Shown here: positions 51,352 to 59,788 of the stretch, piece by piece
Layout: each line of letters opens with the position of its first letter
How positions within the stretch are numbered: the first letter of the stretch is position 1
Assembly (NCBI GenBank): GCA_017849455.1
Contig: JAFIGX010000011.1
Span: 62,001 to 126,000, forward strand
Direction: 5' to 3'
DNA length: 64,000 nucleotides
Source: Pseudobacter sp.
GTDB taxonomy: Bacteria > Bacteroidota > Bacteroidia > Chitinophagales > Chitinophagaceae
Made by a program: the position numbers and the translations under genes
Notes under the pieces: model-generated
The model's input: the letters and a program-made list of their open reading frames with translations, nothing else
Told to the model about the DNA's origin: nothing
Database searches by the model: none

Positions 51352-52260
51352 ATGAGCTTCCTGAAGACCTGCTGTTGGTTAATGCTGATCGTATGCAGTT
51401 GCTCCGGCTGCTTCAGCCGGTTCGTGATGACGGAAAAAGAGATAAGGGAATATTACCGCGATAAGCCCGTCAAGCCCAATTTTTTTACCATCCGGAATGA
51501 TTCGGTGCAGCTTTTCTGCGCCACCACCGGCGCCGATACATTGCCTCCCTTATTGATGATCCACGGGGCGCCAGGCGCCTGGTATGGCAGCCGCAACTTC
51601 CTGGACGATCCATTATTGCAGCAACACTATCATATCATTGCCGTTGACAGGTTGGGGTACAACAAATCGCGGTTCCGCGGAAAGAGAAGGGCCGTCACCT
51701 CCATCACCACGCAGGCCATTGCCATCCATGAAGCTTTGCGCCTCAACCGTTCCTTCAAGACAGGTGTGGTGATGGGCAGCTCCTACGGCGCCCCGATCGC
51801 CGCCAAAATGGTAGTGCTCTATCCAACGGCCTTTCATCAGTTGATCATGCTGGCGCCGGCCATCGACCCCGACAAGGAAAAATTCTGGTGGTTCCATCCT
51901 TATGTCCGTGGCGGTCCGATGACCTGGTTCCTGCCCCGCTTTATCAATCATGCTACAGAAGAGAAGTTTGCGCACGTGGAAGAGTTGAAGAAGCTCCTGC
52001 CTGATTGGGGAAAGATCAACATTCCGGTGGTGACCGTTCAGGGCGGCTCCGATGATATCGTGGACCCTGCCAACCTCGATTTTGCCAAAAAGCTGCTGAG
52101 GGGAAAGAATGCCGAATTCATCTATATCCCCGACGCCGGCCACCTCATTCGCTGGCGCAATGCCGGGATGGTGCGCTCCCTGTTGCTGAGGCCGGCCGAC
52201 AGCCTGCGCACTACCGGTGTCCCTTCCCTGCCATTGCATGATAATCAACGCTCAAACTGA
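51352..52260 (+). CDS. Alpha/beta hydrolase, probable lipoprotein
   Basis: A 302-residue hydrolase with a lipobox-like CSGC (Cys20), so it is probably anchored on the envelope. The fold is clear: oxyanion turn HGAPGAW, nucleophile elbow G142-S143-S144-Y-G with S144, acid in GGSDDIVDP and His in DAGHLIRW. The substrate is unknown. It lies between the GGGPS gene (86 bases upstream) and the arginine leader region. Whether it shares the GGGPS transcript is unclear. Confidence 0.88.
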   Translation: MSFLKTCCWLMLIVCSCSGCFSRFVMTEKEIREYYRDKPVKPNFFTIRNDSVQLFCATTGADTLPPLLMIHGAPGAWYGSRNFLDDPLLQQHYHIIAVDRLGYNKSRFRGKRRAVTSITTQAIAIHEALRLNRSFKTGVVMGSSYGAPIAAKMVVLYPTAFHQLIMLAPAIDPDKEKFWWFHPYVRGGPMTWFLPRFINHATEEKFAHVEELKKLLPDWGKINIPVVTVQGGSDDIVDPANLDFAKKLLRGKNAEFIYIPDAGHLIRWRNAGMVRSLLLRPADSLRTTGVPSLPLHDNQRSN

Positions 52261-52424
52261 AGCCCTCCGTTCTCCCTTCGCTATCATCCTGTTAATATTC
52301 CGCCTGGCAAGGGGAAGCAGGCCCCTATTAGCCAAAAATTTACATTAAAATCGCCCCATCAATTAAAAAAAGTGTTTTCTTTGTACCGTTAAACCAATTG
52401 AGTTCAAAGCACATCCATAGAGAA

Positions 52425-52559
52425 ATGCAAAAAAATCTCACTAAAATACTCGCTGACGTGATGGCGCAAGTCGCCGGCACTATAGTGCGTGGGGTTTTTC
52501 CTGTACAACTCCGTACAGTTTTTTTCTTCCATCCCGTTCCCGTCAGGGTGCGACGTTGA
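52425..52559 (+). CDS. Candidate arginine leader peptide (44 residues)
   Basis: An ATG at 52425 opens a 44-codon frame ending at TGA (52557-52559). Its last four codons before the stop are Arg (AGG, 52545-52547), Val, Arg (CGA) and Arg (CGT), and two more Arg codons lie at residues 22 and 30. It lies 123 bases before the first arginine-operon gene and directly upstream of alternative hairpins (52562-52657). This is the classical layout of a leader peptide that senses charged tRNA-Arg. A hairpin with a T-tract, CTGTAC/GTACAG (52501-52518) then seven T, lies inside the frame. A near -7 element, TTTCTTTG at about 52376-52383, is upstream. Translation is not proven. Confidence 0.65.
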   Translation: MQKNLTKILADVMAQVAGTIVRGVFPVQLRTVFFFHPVPVRVRR

Positions 52560-52561
52560 TA

Positions 52562-52657
52562 CCTATTTACCATAGTATCCTCTCATTTTTTGGAACTATG
52601 ACCTCCTCCAGCCGGGGGATTCGTGTCTTCCGCAGTAATAGGGTTACTGCCATTTTT
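52562..52657 (+). promoter_or_regulatory. Candidate transcription attenuator of the arginine operon
   Basis: A terminator hairpin, GCAGTAA (52632-52638) with TTACTGC (52644-52650), is followed by CATTTTT. The segment GTAATAGG (52635-52642) inside it can pair with CCTATTTAC (52562-52570), which begins three bases after the leader stop codon (one bulged T). The two pairings exclude each other. A ribosome at the stop codon would cover 52562-52570 and allow termination; one stalled on the Arg codons would leave it free. A spacer hairpin CATAGT/ACTATG (52571-52600) lies between. Confidence 0.65.
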
Positions 52658-52682
52658 CACATTATTATAGTCATGTCAGTCA

Positions 52683-53396
52683 ATGGAAACGCAACATCAA
52701 TTCCAGATACTTATAGCCAATGAATCGCATACCAGCTTTGCCAACATTATATGCGATGAAATGGCAGCATCCGCCAAAGCACGGGGTACCGGCATTGCCA
52801 AAAGATCGCCGGATTATGTGCAGCAGAAAATGCGCGAAGGCAAAGCCGTGATCGCCTTTAACCAGGATGGCATCTGGGCAGGGTTCTGCTATATCGAAAC
52901 CTGGAGCCATGGAGAATACGTTGCCAACTCAGGACTGATCGTAGCGCCTGCCTTCAGGAAAGGCGGACTGGCCAAAGCGATCAAGAAAAAGATATTCGAG
53001 CTGAGCCGTCAGAAATATCCCGATGCCAAGATCTTCGGCCTCACCACTGGTCTTGCCGTGATGAAGATCAACAGTGAACTGGGCTATGAACCGGTCACCT
53101 ATTCCGAGCTCACCCAGGATGAAGCATTCTGGGCCGGCTGTAAAAGCTGTGTGAACTATGAGATCCTGATGAGCAAGGAAAGGAAGAACTGTATGTGCAC
53201 CGCCATGCTCTACGATCCGAAAGATCATTACGAGCCGCAGGAAACGAAAGAATTCTTCGAGCAAAAGAAAAGCGTGCTCGAAAGACTGCTGCGCATCAAG
53301 CAGTGGAAATTCCTGCAGCCCTTCCTCAAAAAAGAGAAGGAAGGCAATGGCAACCCTAAAAACAAATCATTGTTCCAACAGATATTTAATTTTTAA
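52683..53396 (+). CDS. GNAT acetyltransferase, candidate N-acylglutamate synthase
   Basis: A 237-residue protein; residues ~10-165 are a GNAT fold with the acyl-CoA pyrophosphate-binding region at VAPAFRKGGLAKAIKKKI (about 92-109). The C-terminal ~70 residues are charged and helical. It is the first gene of the arginine operon, 20 bases before argG, and the operon lacks argA and argJ. Therefore it may make the N-acylglutamate that feeds ArgB. This function is inferred from position. Two CxxC-like clusters (GCKSC, NCMC) near residues 157-176 are unusual and might bind metal. Confidence 0.7.
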   Translation: METQHQFQILIANESHTSFANIICDEMAASAKARGTGIAKRSPDYVQQKMREGKAVIAFNQDGIWAGFCYIETWSHGEYVANSGLIVAPAFRKGGLAKAIKKKIFELSRQKYPDAKIFGLTTGLAVMKINSELGYEPVTYSELTQDEAFWAGCKSCVNYEILMSKERKNCMCTAMLYDPKDHYEPQETKEFFEQKKSVLERLLRIKQWKFLQPFLKKEKEGNGNPKNKSLFQQIFNF

Positions 53397-53416
53397 ACTC
53401 ATTTTTGAAAAGCGAG

Positions 53417-54619
53417 ATGGCAAAGAAAATTGTACTCGGATTCAGCGGCGGCCTCGATACGTCGTACTGTGTTAAATACCTTGGGGAAGACAAAGGTTAT
53501 GAAGTGCACAGCATCATCGTGAACACCGGCGGTTTCAGCGAAGAAGAACTAAAGCAGATCGAAGCCCATGCCTATAAACTGGGTGTCAAATCACATACCA
53601 CCGTTAACGCGGTAAAATCTTACTACGATAGCATTATCAAATACCTGATCTACGGAAATGTATTGAAGAACAATACCTATCCTTTAAGTGTAAGTGCAGA
53701 AAGATTAAGCCAGGCATTGCACATCGCCGAACATGTAAAAAAGCTCGATGCTTACGCAGTAGCTCATGGCAGCACCGGCGCCGGCAATGACCAGGTACGT
53801 TTCGATATGATCTTCCATATCATGATCCCCGGTGTGGAGATCATCACGCCTATCCGCGACCTCAAGCTGAGCCGTGAAGAAGAGATCGCCTACCTGAAAA
53901 GCAAGGGCGTGGAAATGAATTTCGCAAAAGCCGTATACTCGATCAATAAAGGTCTTTGGGGTACCAGCGTGGGAGGAAAAGAAACACTTTCCTCCAAAGG
54001 TATGCTGCCCGAAGAGGCATGGCCTACACAGGTCACCAAAACAGGCAGTGAAGAAGTGAAGCTGAGCTTCGTGAAAGGGGAGCTGAAAGCCGTCAACGGT
54101 AAAAAATTCGATCACCCGGCAGATGCTATTCAATATTTACAGGCCATTGCCGGGCCTTATGGCATCGGCCGCGATATACATGTGGGCGATACCATCATCG
54201 GCATCAAAGGCCGTGTCGGATTCGAAGCAGCGGCGCCGATGGTGATCCTGAAATCGCACCATGCGCTGGAAAAACATGTGCTCACGAAATGGCAACTGGG
54301 CTGGAAAGACCAACTGGCGCAGTTCTACGGCAACTGGCTCCATGAAGGGCAGATCCTCGATCCCGTGATGCGTGATATCGAGGCCTTCCTGGAAAATTCA
54401 CAGCAGCAGGTCAACGGTGATGTGTTTGTTCAACTGATGCCTTACCGTTTCCAGATCATCGGCATCGAATCCGATTACGATCTGATGAGCAGCAAATTCG
54501 GCAAGTATGGTGAAATGAATACAGGCTGGAGTGGTGAAGATGTGAGAGGGTTCAGCAAGATCTTCGGTAACCAGACCATGATCTATCACCAGGTAAAAGA
54601 AAGCGCCAATGGCAAATAG
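53417..54619 (+). CDS. argG: Argininosuccinate synthase
   Basis: A 400-residue enzyme that joins citrulline and aspartate with ATP to form argininosuccinate. The N-type ATP pyrophosphatase motif SGGLDTS is at residues 10-16, and the aspartate/citrulline loop GSTGAGNDQVRFD follows (usual bacterial form GxTGKGNDQ, so Lys is Ala here, as in a divergent branch). The ATG at 53417 is used, not the in-frame TTG at 53405, since the family begins MxKK(I/V)VL. It is second in the operon, 36 bases before argC. Confidence 0.95.
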   Translation: MAKKIVLGFSGGLDTSYCVKYLGEDKGYEVHSIIVNTGGFSEEELKQIEAHAYKLGVKSHTTVNAVKSYYDSIIKYLIYGNVLKNNTYPLSVSAERLSQALHIAEHVKKLDAYAVAHGSTGAGNDQVRFDMIFHIMIPGVEIITPIRDLKLSREEEIAYLKSKGVEMNFAKAVYSINKGLWGTSVGGKETLSSKGMLPEEAWPTQVTKTGSEEVKLSFVKGELKAVNGKKFDHPADAIQYLQAIAGPYGIGRDIHVGDTIIGIKGRVGFEAAAPMVILKSHHALEKHVLTKWQLGWKDQLAQFYGNWLHEGQILDPVMRDIEAFLENSQQQVNGDVFVQLMPYRFQIIGIESDYDLMSSKFGKYGEMNTGWSGEDVRGFSKIFGNQTMIYHQVKESANGK

Positions 54620-54655
54620 CCGGCGAACATTCCTGAACGAATCAATGAAATCTTC

Positions 54656-55645
54656 ATGAGCGCAATAAAAGCAGGTATTATCGGAGGAGCAGGCTATACG
54701 GGCGGAGAACTGATCAGGGTACTGATCAATCACCCAGGGGTAGCAGTGGAGTTTGTGCATAGCAAGAGCAATGCAGGCAATCTGATCAGCCAGGTGCACC
54801 AGGACCTGTTAGGTGAAACCGACCTGCGTTTTGCGGCCGAATGGCATAGCAAGATCGATGTGCTCTTTCTTTGTGTAGGCCACGGGGAAGCAAAGAAATT
54901 TTTAGCCACCAATACGATCGCCGGCCATGTAAAGATCATCGACCTTTCGCAGGATTACCGTCTTTCCGTAAATGGTCAGCGCCCCACCTACAATGGTCAT
55001 TCATTCGTATACGGCCTGCCTGAACTGAATAAAGAAGATATCCGGTCAGCCTATCATATTGCCAATCCCGGATGTTTTGCTACAGCTATCCAGTTGGGAT
55101 TGTTACCACTGGCAAAAGCCGGATTGCTCGAAAATGTCTATACCACCGGCATCACCGGCTCTACAGGAGCAGGCCAGGGTCTCAGCACCACCTCCCATTT
55201 CAGTTGGAGGGCCAACAATATCCAGGCATATAAAACCCTTAACCATCAGCACCTGCATGAGATCGGGCAGTCACTGCTTCAATTGCAGCCAAACGGTAAG
55301 ATCGATGTGAGCTTCGTTCCCTGGCGGGGAGATTTCACCCGTGGCATCTTTATCAGCTCACAGGTCGATTGCGCACTCACGGAAGAGGAACTGTATACCT
55401 TGTATACGACATTTTACGAAGGCCACCCCTTCACCCATGTGAGCAGTGATCCTATTTTTCTCAAGCAGGCCGTCAATACCAATAAATGTATCATCCAACT
55501 GGAAAAAGTTGGCAGCAAGCTGGTGGTACATTCCGTTATAGATAACCTGTTGAAAGGCGCATCCGGTCAGGCAGTCCAGAATATGAACCTGGTGTTTGGC
55601 TTCGATGAATGCGCAGGACTGAAACTGAAGGCCAATTATTTCTAA
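54656..55645 (+). CDS. argC: N-acetyl-gamma-glutamyl-phosphate reductase
   Basis: A 329-residue NADPH-dependent enzyme that reduces N-acylglutamyl phosphate to its semialdehyde. The dinucleotide-binding GGAGYTGGELIR is at residues 10-21, and the active-site cysteine is C140 in ANPGCFAT. The substrate-binding STGAGQGLS loop and the late PHFxxHxxG-like HVSSDPIFL region are visible. A tandem-word hairpin (55648-55765) separates it from argD by 136 bases. Confidence 0.95.
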   Translation: MSAIKAGIIGGAGYTGGELIRVLINHPGVAVEFVHSKSNAGNLISQVHQDLLGETDLRFAAEWHSKIDVLFLCVGHGEAKKFLATNTIAGHVKIIDLSQDYRLSVNGQRPTYNGHSFVYGLPELNKEDIRSAYHIANPGCFATAIQLGLLPLAKAGLLENVYTTGITGSTGAGQGLSTTSHFSWRANNIQAYKTLNHQHLHEIGQSLLQLQPNGKIDVSFVPWRGDFTRGIFISSQVDCALTEEELYTLYTTFYEGHPFTHVSSDPIFLKQAVNTNKCIIQLEKVGSKLVVHSVIDNLLKGASGQAVQNMNLVFGFDECAGLKLKANYF

Positions 55646-55647
55646 TT

Positions 55648-55765
55648 AAGTTGACAGGTTGAAAAAGTTAACAAGTTGAAAGGTTGACAAGGAAATTCCG
55701 AATTTGCGGAGAGCCCCTTGTCAACTTATCAACTTGTTAACTTATCAACCTTTTAACCTGCCAAC
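55648..55765. repeat. Intergenic hairpin of 8-base tandem words (element C)
   Basis: Between argC and argD the DNA is a long inverted repeat. The left arm (55648-55695) reads as 8-base words near ARGTTRAM. The right arm (55716-55765) reads as TYAACYTR words (TCAACTTA, TCAACTTG, TTAACTTA and so on). The arms match with about four mismatches over 37 bases, and the right arm has one extra word. The centre holds a small CCG/CGG hairpin. It lies inside an operon, so a role in mRNA processing or differential expression is possible. Confidence 0.75.
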
Positions 55766-55781
55766 GCAAAAATGAAACATC

Positions 55782-56942
55782 ATGAAATTATTCGATGTCT
55801 ATCCTATCAATGATATTACCATTGTACGGGGTAAGGGTTCTTATGTGTGGGACAATAACGGTGAACAATACCTCGATCTCTATGGCGGTCATGCCGTGAT
55901 CTCTATCGGTCATACACATCCGCATTATGTGGAGCGCCTTACCGATCAGCTCAATAAAGTGGGGTTCTATTCCAACTCCATCAAAATTCCCCTGCAGGAA
56001 GAACTGGCCACGAAACTGGGCAAGGTCTCCGGCAAGGAAGACTACCAGTTGTTCCTTTGCAACTCCGGTGCTGAAGCCAATGAGAACGCCCTCAAACTGG
56101 CTTCCTTCGTGAATGGCCGCAAAAAGATCATCGCTTTCAAAAAATCATTTCACGGAAGAACATCCCTTGCGGTGGCGGCCACCGATAACCCGGCCATCGT
56201 GGCCCCGGTGAACCAGACGCCGAACGTGATCTTCCTCCCCTTCAACGATGAATCCGCGCTGGAAGCCTGTTTCAAGGCACAGGGACAGGAGATATCCTCC
56301 GTCATCATCGAAGGCATCCAGGGTGTGGGCGGTATCAATGTAGCCACTCCTGCATTCCTGCAAAAGATCCGCCAGCTCTGCACTGAACACGGCGCTGTTT
56401 ATATAGCCGACAGCGTTCAATGCGGTTACGGAAGAAGCGGAAAATTCTTCTCGCATGATCATGCAGGGGTCAACGCAGATATCTATACCATGGCCAAAGG
56501 CATGGGCAATGGATTCCCGGTAGCCGGCATCATCATTGCGCCGCATATCCAACCCAAACATTTCATGCTGGGCACCACTTTCGGTGGTAATCACCTGGCC
56601 TGCGCTGCCGCACTGGCTGTACTGGAAGTGATCGAGCAGGAAAATCTTTTGAAGAATGCAGAGGAAGTAGGCAACTATCTCTCCACCGAGCTTAAAAAAA
56701 TTCCTGAGCTGGCTAATGTACGCGGCCGTGGACTGATGATCGGTTTCGATGTGCCCGATCCGCTCAAAGACCTCCGCAAGAACCTTCTTTGGAAACATAA
56801 AATATTCACCGGCGAGGCCAAGCCCAATGTGATCCGCTTATTGCCTTCGCTTGCCCTCAGAAAAAAAGACGCCGACGAATTCCTGGAAGCTGTCAGAGAA
56901 GAGATCCAGGCATTGGTTTCATCACCCAATCCAGTCAATTAA
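55782..56942 (+). CDS. argD: N-acylornithine aminotransferase
   Basis: A 386-residue class III PLP aminotransferase that converts the acylglutamate semialdehyde to N-acylornithine. The Schiff-base lysine is K239 (TMAKGMGNGFP), and NSGAEANENALKLA (94-107) binds phosphate. The usual DExQ is D210-S211-x-Q213 (ADSVQCGYGRSG), with Ser in place of Glu, although Asp is kept. Operon position between argC and the carbamoyltransferase gene makes the assignment firm. It ends three bases before the next gene's ATG. Confidence 0.93.
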   Translation: MKLFDVYPINDITIVRGKGSYVWDNNGEQYLDLYGGHAVISIGHTHPHYVERLTDQLNKVGFYSNSIKIPLQEELATKLGKVSGKEDYQLFLCNSGAEANENALKLASFVNGRKKIIAFKKSFHGRTSLAVAATDNPAIVAPVNQTPNVIFLPFNDESALEACFKAQGQEISSVIIEGIQGVGGINVATPAFLQKIRQLCTEHGAVYIADSVQCGYGRSGKFFSHDHAGVNADIYTMAKGMGNGFPVAGIIIAPHIQPKHFMLGTTFGGNHLACAAALAVLEVIEQENLLKNAEEVGNYLSTELKKIPELANVRGRGLMIGFDVPDPLKDLRKNLLWKHKIFTGEAKPNVIRLLPSLALRKKDADEFLEAVREEIQALVSSPNPVN

Positions 56943-56945
56943 GCC

Positions 56946-57902
56946 ATGCAAAATTTTATTTCTGCCCACGATGTTCCCGATATCAATGCACTGGTAAAAA
57001 AAGCATTGGAATATAAAACGCATCCCCTGCACGATAAGCTGCTTGGGGCCAACAAGCGTATCGGATTGCTTTTCCTGAACCCCAGTATGCGTACCAGGCT
57101 GAGCACGCAGATCGCCGCACAGAACCTGGGCATGGAAGCCATCGTGTTCAACGTAGGGCAGGAAGGATGGGCACTGGAATTCGAAGAGGAAGCCATCATG
57201 AGCGGCAGCACTGTAGAGCATGTAAAGGATGCGGCGCCTGTAATGGGAAAGTATTTCGATATACTGGCCATCCGCACATTCCCTTCTCTCAAGAACAGGG
57301 AAGATGATTACAGTGAATTGTATATCCGGCAATTCATCAAGTATGCAGGTATCCCTGTCGTAAGCCTGGAAAGCGCCACCCTCCATCCATTGCAGAGCCT
57401 TACCGATATCATCACTATCCGGGAAAATTTCAATGAGCAACGCCGGCCTAAGATCGTACTGACCTGGGCGCCGCATGTGAAGCCACTTCCGCAGTGCGTG
57501 GCCAATAGCTTTTCACAATGGGTGAATGCCTGGGGAGAAGCTGATTTCGTGATCACCCATCCCGAAGATTATGAACTGGACATGCAATTCACCAATGGCG
57601 CCACCATCACGCATAACCAGGATGAAGCGCTCAAGGGGGCCGATTTCGTTTATGTGAAGAACTGGAGTACCTTCAACAATGAATACGGCAAGATATACTG
57701 CAATGATCCGGGCTGGATGCTCACCAATGAAAAGCTGGCACTTACCAATAATGCCAAAGTGATGCATTGCCTTCCCGTACGCAGGAATGTGGAACTGAGT
57801 GATGAGATCCTGGACGGGCCCAACAGCATTGTTACCCAGGAAGCTTCCAACAGGGTATGGGCAGCACAAGCTGTTTTAGCAGAAATTTTACGATCGAAAT
57901 AA
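56946..57902 (+). CDS. argF': N-acylornithine carbamoyltransferase (SOTCase/AOTCase type)
   Basis: A 318-residue transcarbamylase that acts on N-acyl-L-ornithine, not free ornithine. The carbamoyl-phosphate motif is SMRTR (47-51) as in the acyl-specific branch, with HPLQSLTD and the late HCLPVRRN loop. In the Bacteroides fragilis enzyme Pro90 marks succinyl specificity, and the Xanthomonas enzyme has Glu at the matching site. Here residue 90 is Val (in STVEH), so acyl specificity is open. It implies a linear or cyclic pathway through N-acylcitrulline, with ArgE then removing the acyl group. Confidence 0.9.
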   Translation: MQNFISAHDVPDINALVKKALEYKTHPLHDKLLGANKRIGLLFLNPSMRTRLSTQIAAQNLGMEAIVFNVGQEGWALEFEEEAIMSGSTVEHVKDAAPVMGKYFDILAIRTFPSLKNREDDYSELYIRQFIKYAGIPVVSLESATLHPLQSLTDIITIRENFNEQRRPKIVLTWAPHVKPLPQCVANSFSQWVNAWGEADFVITHPEDYELDMQFTNGATITHNQDEALKGADFVYVKNWSTFNNEYGKIYCNDPGWMLTNEKLALTNNAKVMHCLPVRRNVELSDEILDGPNSIVTQEASNRVWAAQAVLAEILRSK

Positions 57903-57905
57903 TAC

Positions 57906-58694
57906 ATGGTGGAACAATTATTCGTTATCAAGATTGGCGGCAATATCATCGACAATGAATCTACACTCGGATCATTCCTGGAAGAATTCGCAGCACTCGA
58001 AGGGAAAAAAATATTGATCCATGGTGGCGGCAAGCTCGCTACCCGCCTGGCCGCCGATCTGAATATCCCTCAGCAAATGATCGATGGGAGGAGGATCACC
58101 GATGCGGAGACGCTGAAGATCGTGACCATGGTTTACGCAGGTTTCATCAATAAGAATATCGTAGCACAACTTCAATCCCTCGGCTGTAATGCCATCGGCC
58201 TGAGCGGGGCCGACGGAAATACCATCCAGGCACATAAAAGAAAACATGCCACCATCGATTACGGATTTGTGGGCGATATCGACCAGGTGAATGCACCCTT
58301 CCTGCAATCCCTGTTGCAGCAGGATGTCGCCATCGTACTGGCCCCCATCACACATGATCTTCATGGCCTCCTGCTCAATACCAATGCCGACACCATTGCA
58401 CAGGAAACCGCCAAAGCATTGAGCGCCCTGTATGACGTGCAACTGATCTATTCTTTCGAGAAGAGCGGCGTATTGCTCGATGCCGATGACGACAGCACAG
58501 TGATAGCTCGCCTTGCTCCTGCCTATTACCAGGAGCTAAAAGCCACTGAAAAGATCTTTGCCGGGATGATCCCCAAGCTCGACAACGCCTTTGCCGCCCT
58601 CAACAGTGGTGTAAAGAAAGTGATCATCGGAAAGGCGGAAGAATTACAACAGCTAATCACCGGTCATGCCGGCACAAGCATCGTGAATGAGTAA
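57906..58694 (+). CDS. argB: N-acylglutamate kinase
   Basis: A 262-residue amino-acid kinase that phosphorylates N-acylglutamate with ATP. The Lys/Gly-rich opening KIGGNIID (9-16) and HGGGK (about 39-43) bind nucleotide, and GLSGADGNTI and LNTNADTIA bind the acylated substrate. There is no N-terminal arginine-sensing helix of the arginine-inhibited type, so feedback by arginine is doubtful from sequence. The start is three bases after the previous stop, and the end overlaps argE by eight bases. Confidence 0.94.
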   Translation: MVEQLFVIKIGGNIIDNESTLGSFLEEFAALEGKKILIHGGGKLATRLAADLNIPQQMIDGRRITDAETLKIVTMVYAGFINKNIVAQLQSLGCNAIGLSGADGNTIQAHKRKHATIDYGFVGDIDQVNAPFLQSLLQQDVAIVLAPITHDLHGLLLNTNADTIAQETAKALSALYDVQLIYSFEKSGVLLDADDDSTVIARLAPAYYQELKATEKIFAGMIPKLDNAFAALNSGVKKVIIGKAEELQQLITGHAGTSIVNE

Positions 58695-59769
58695 TGCAAC
58701 TATCCATACAATAGGACAGGAATCGATCACACTATTGAAACAGTTGATCGCCACTCCTTCCTTCAGCAAGGAAGAACATCATACTGCCAATATCCTTGCG
58801 CAATACCTGCGCGATAAAGGCTGTGAAGCACAGGTGAAGATGAACAATGTCTGGGCAAAGAACCATTCGTTCGACCCTTCGAAACCCACACTCCTGCTGA
58901 ATTCACACCACGACACCGTTAAACCCAATAAAGGCTATACCCTCGATCCTTTCACACCGATCGAAGAAGATGGCAAATTGTTCGGGTTAGGCAGCAATGA
59001 TGCCGGCGGCCCGCTGGTATCGCTGCTCGCTACCTTTCTCCATTTCAACGACCATAAAGACATTCCTTTTAATATCATTTTTGCCGCCTCTGCTGAAGAA
59101 GAGATCAGTGGCAGGGATGGCATCGAGCTCTTATTGCCCGATCTCGGCCCTATCGCCTTTGGTATCGTAGGAGAGCCAACCCAGATGCAGATGGCCGTTG
59201 CGGAAAGAGGACTGATGGTACTGGATTGTGTGGCCGAAGGCAAGGCCGGCCACGCTGCCCGCAACGAAGGTGAGAATGCTATTTACAAAGCGTTGCAGGA
59301 TATCGAATGGTTCCGCCATTTTCAATTCCCGCGCGTTTCGGACCTGCTGGGCCCTGTGAAAATGAGCGTTACCGTGATTGAAACAGACAATAAAGCGCAT
59401 AATGTGGTGCCTGCCCAATGCAGGTTCGTGGTGGATGTGCGGGTGAACGAACTGTATACTTTTGAAGAGGTACTGGATGAGATCAGGGCGCATGTCCAAA
59501 GCCAGGTGCAGCCCAGGAGCACCAGGCTCCGGTCCACTTCCATTGCGCTCGATCATCCGCTCATCGAAGCGGGGATCAGCCTGGGCCGCAGCTATTATGG
59601 ATCGCCCACCACATCGGACAAGGCGCTGATGAACTTCCCCACCCTGAAAATGGGGCCTGGAGATTCAGCCCGTAGTCATACAGCCGATGAATATATTTAT
59701 GTAGATGAGATCTATGCGGGCATTGAATTGTATATTCAACTGGTGAACCTGGTATTTCAAAAAGGATAA
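58687..59769 (+). CDS. argE: M20 family deacylase, N-acylornithine/acylcitrulline deacylase
   Basis: A 360-residue zinc peptidase of the M20 family. Metal ligands are visible: H in NSHHDTV, D in GLGSNDAGG (Asp bridging), EE in SAEEEISG and the late H in RSHTADEY. In this operon it should remove the acyl group from N-acylcitrulline, since the carbamoyltransferase is of the acyl-specific type. It overlaps argB by eight bases and precedes argH by 19. Confidence 0.9.
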   Translation: MSNATIHTIGQESITLLKQLIATPSFSKEEHHTANILAQYLRDKGCEAQVKMNNVWAKNHSFDPSKPTLLLNSHHDTVKPNKGYTLDPFTPIEEDGKLFGLGSNDAGGPLVSLLATFLHFNDHKDIPFNIIFAASAEEEISGRDGIELLLPDLGPIAFGIVGEPTQMQMAVAERGLMVLDCVAEGKAGHAARNEGENAIYKALQDIEWFRHFQFPRVSDLLGPVKMSVTVIETDNKAHNVVPAQCRFVVDVRVNELYTFEEVLDEIRAHVQSQVQPRSTRLRSTSIALDHPLIEAGISLGRSYYGSPTTSDKALMNFPTLKMGPGDSARSHTADEYIYVDEIYAGIELYIQLVNLVFQKG

Positions 59770-59788
59770 CCATTTAAAACATTCACTG

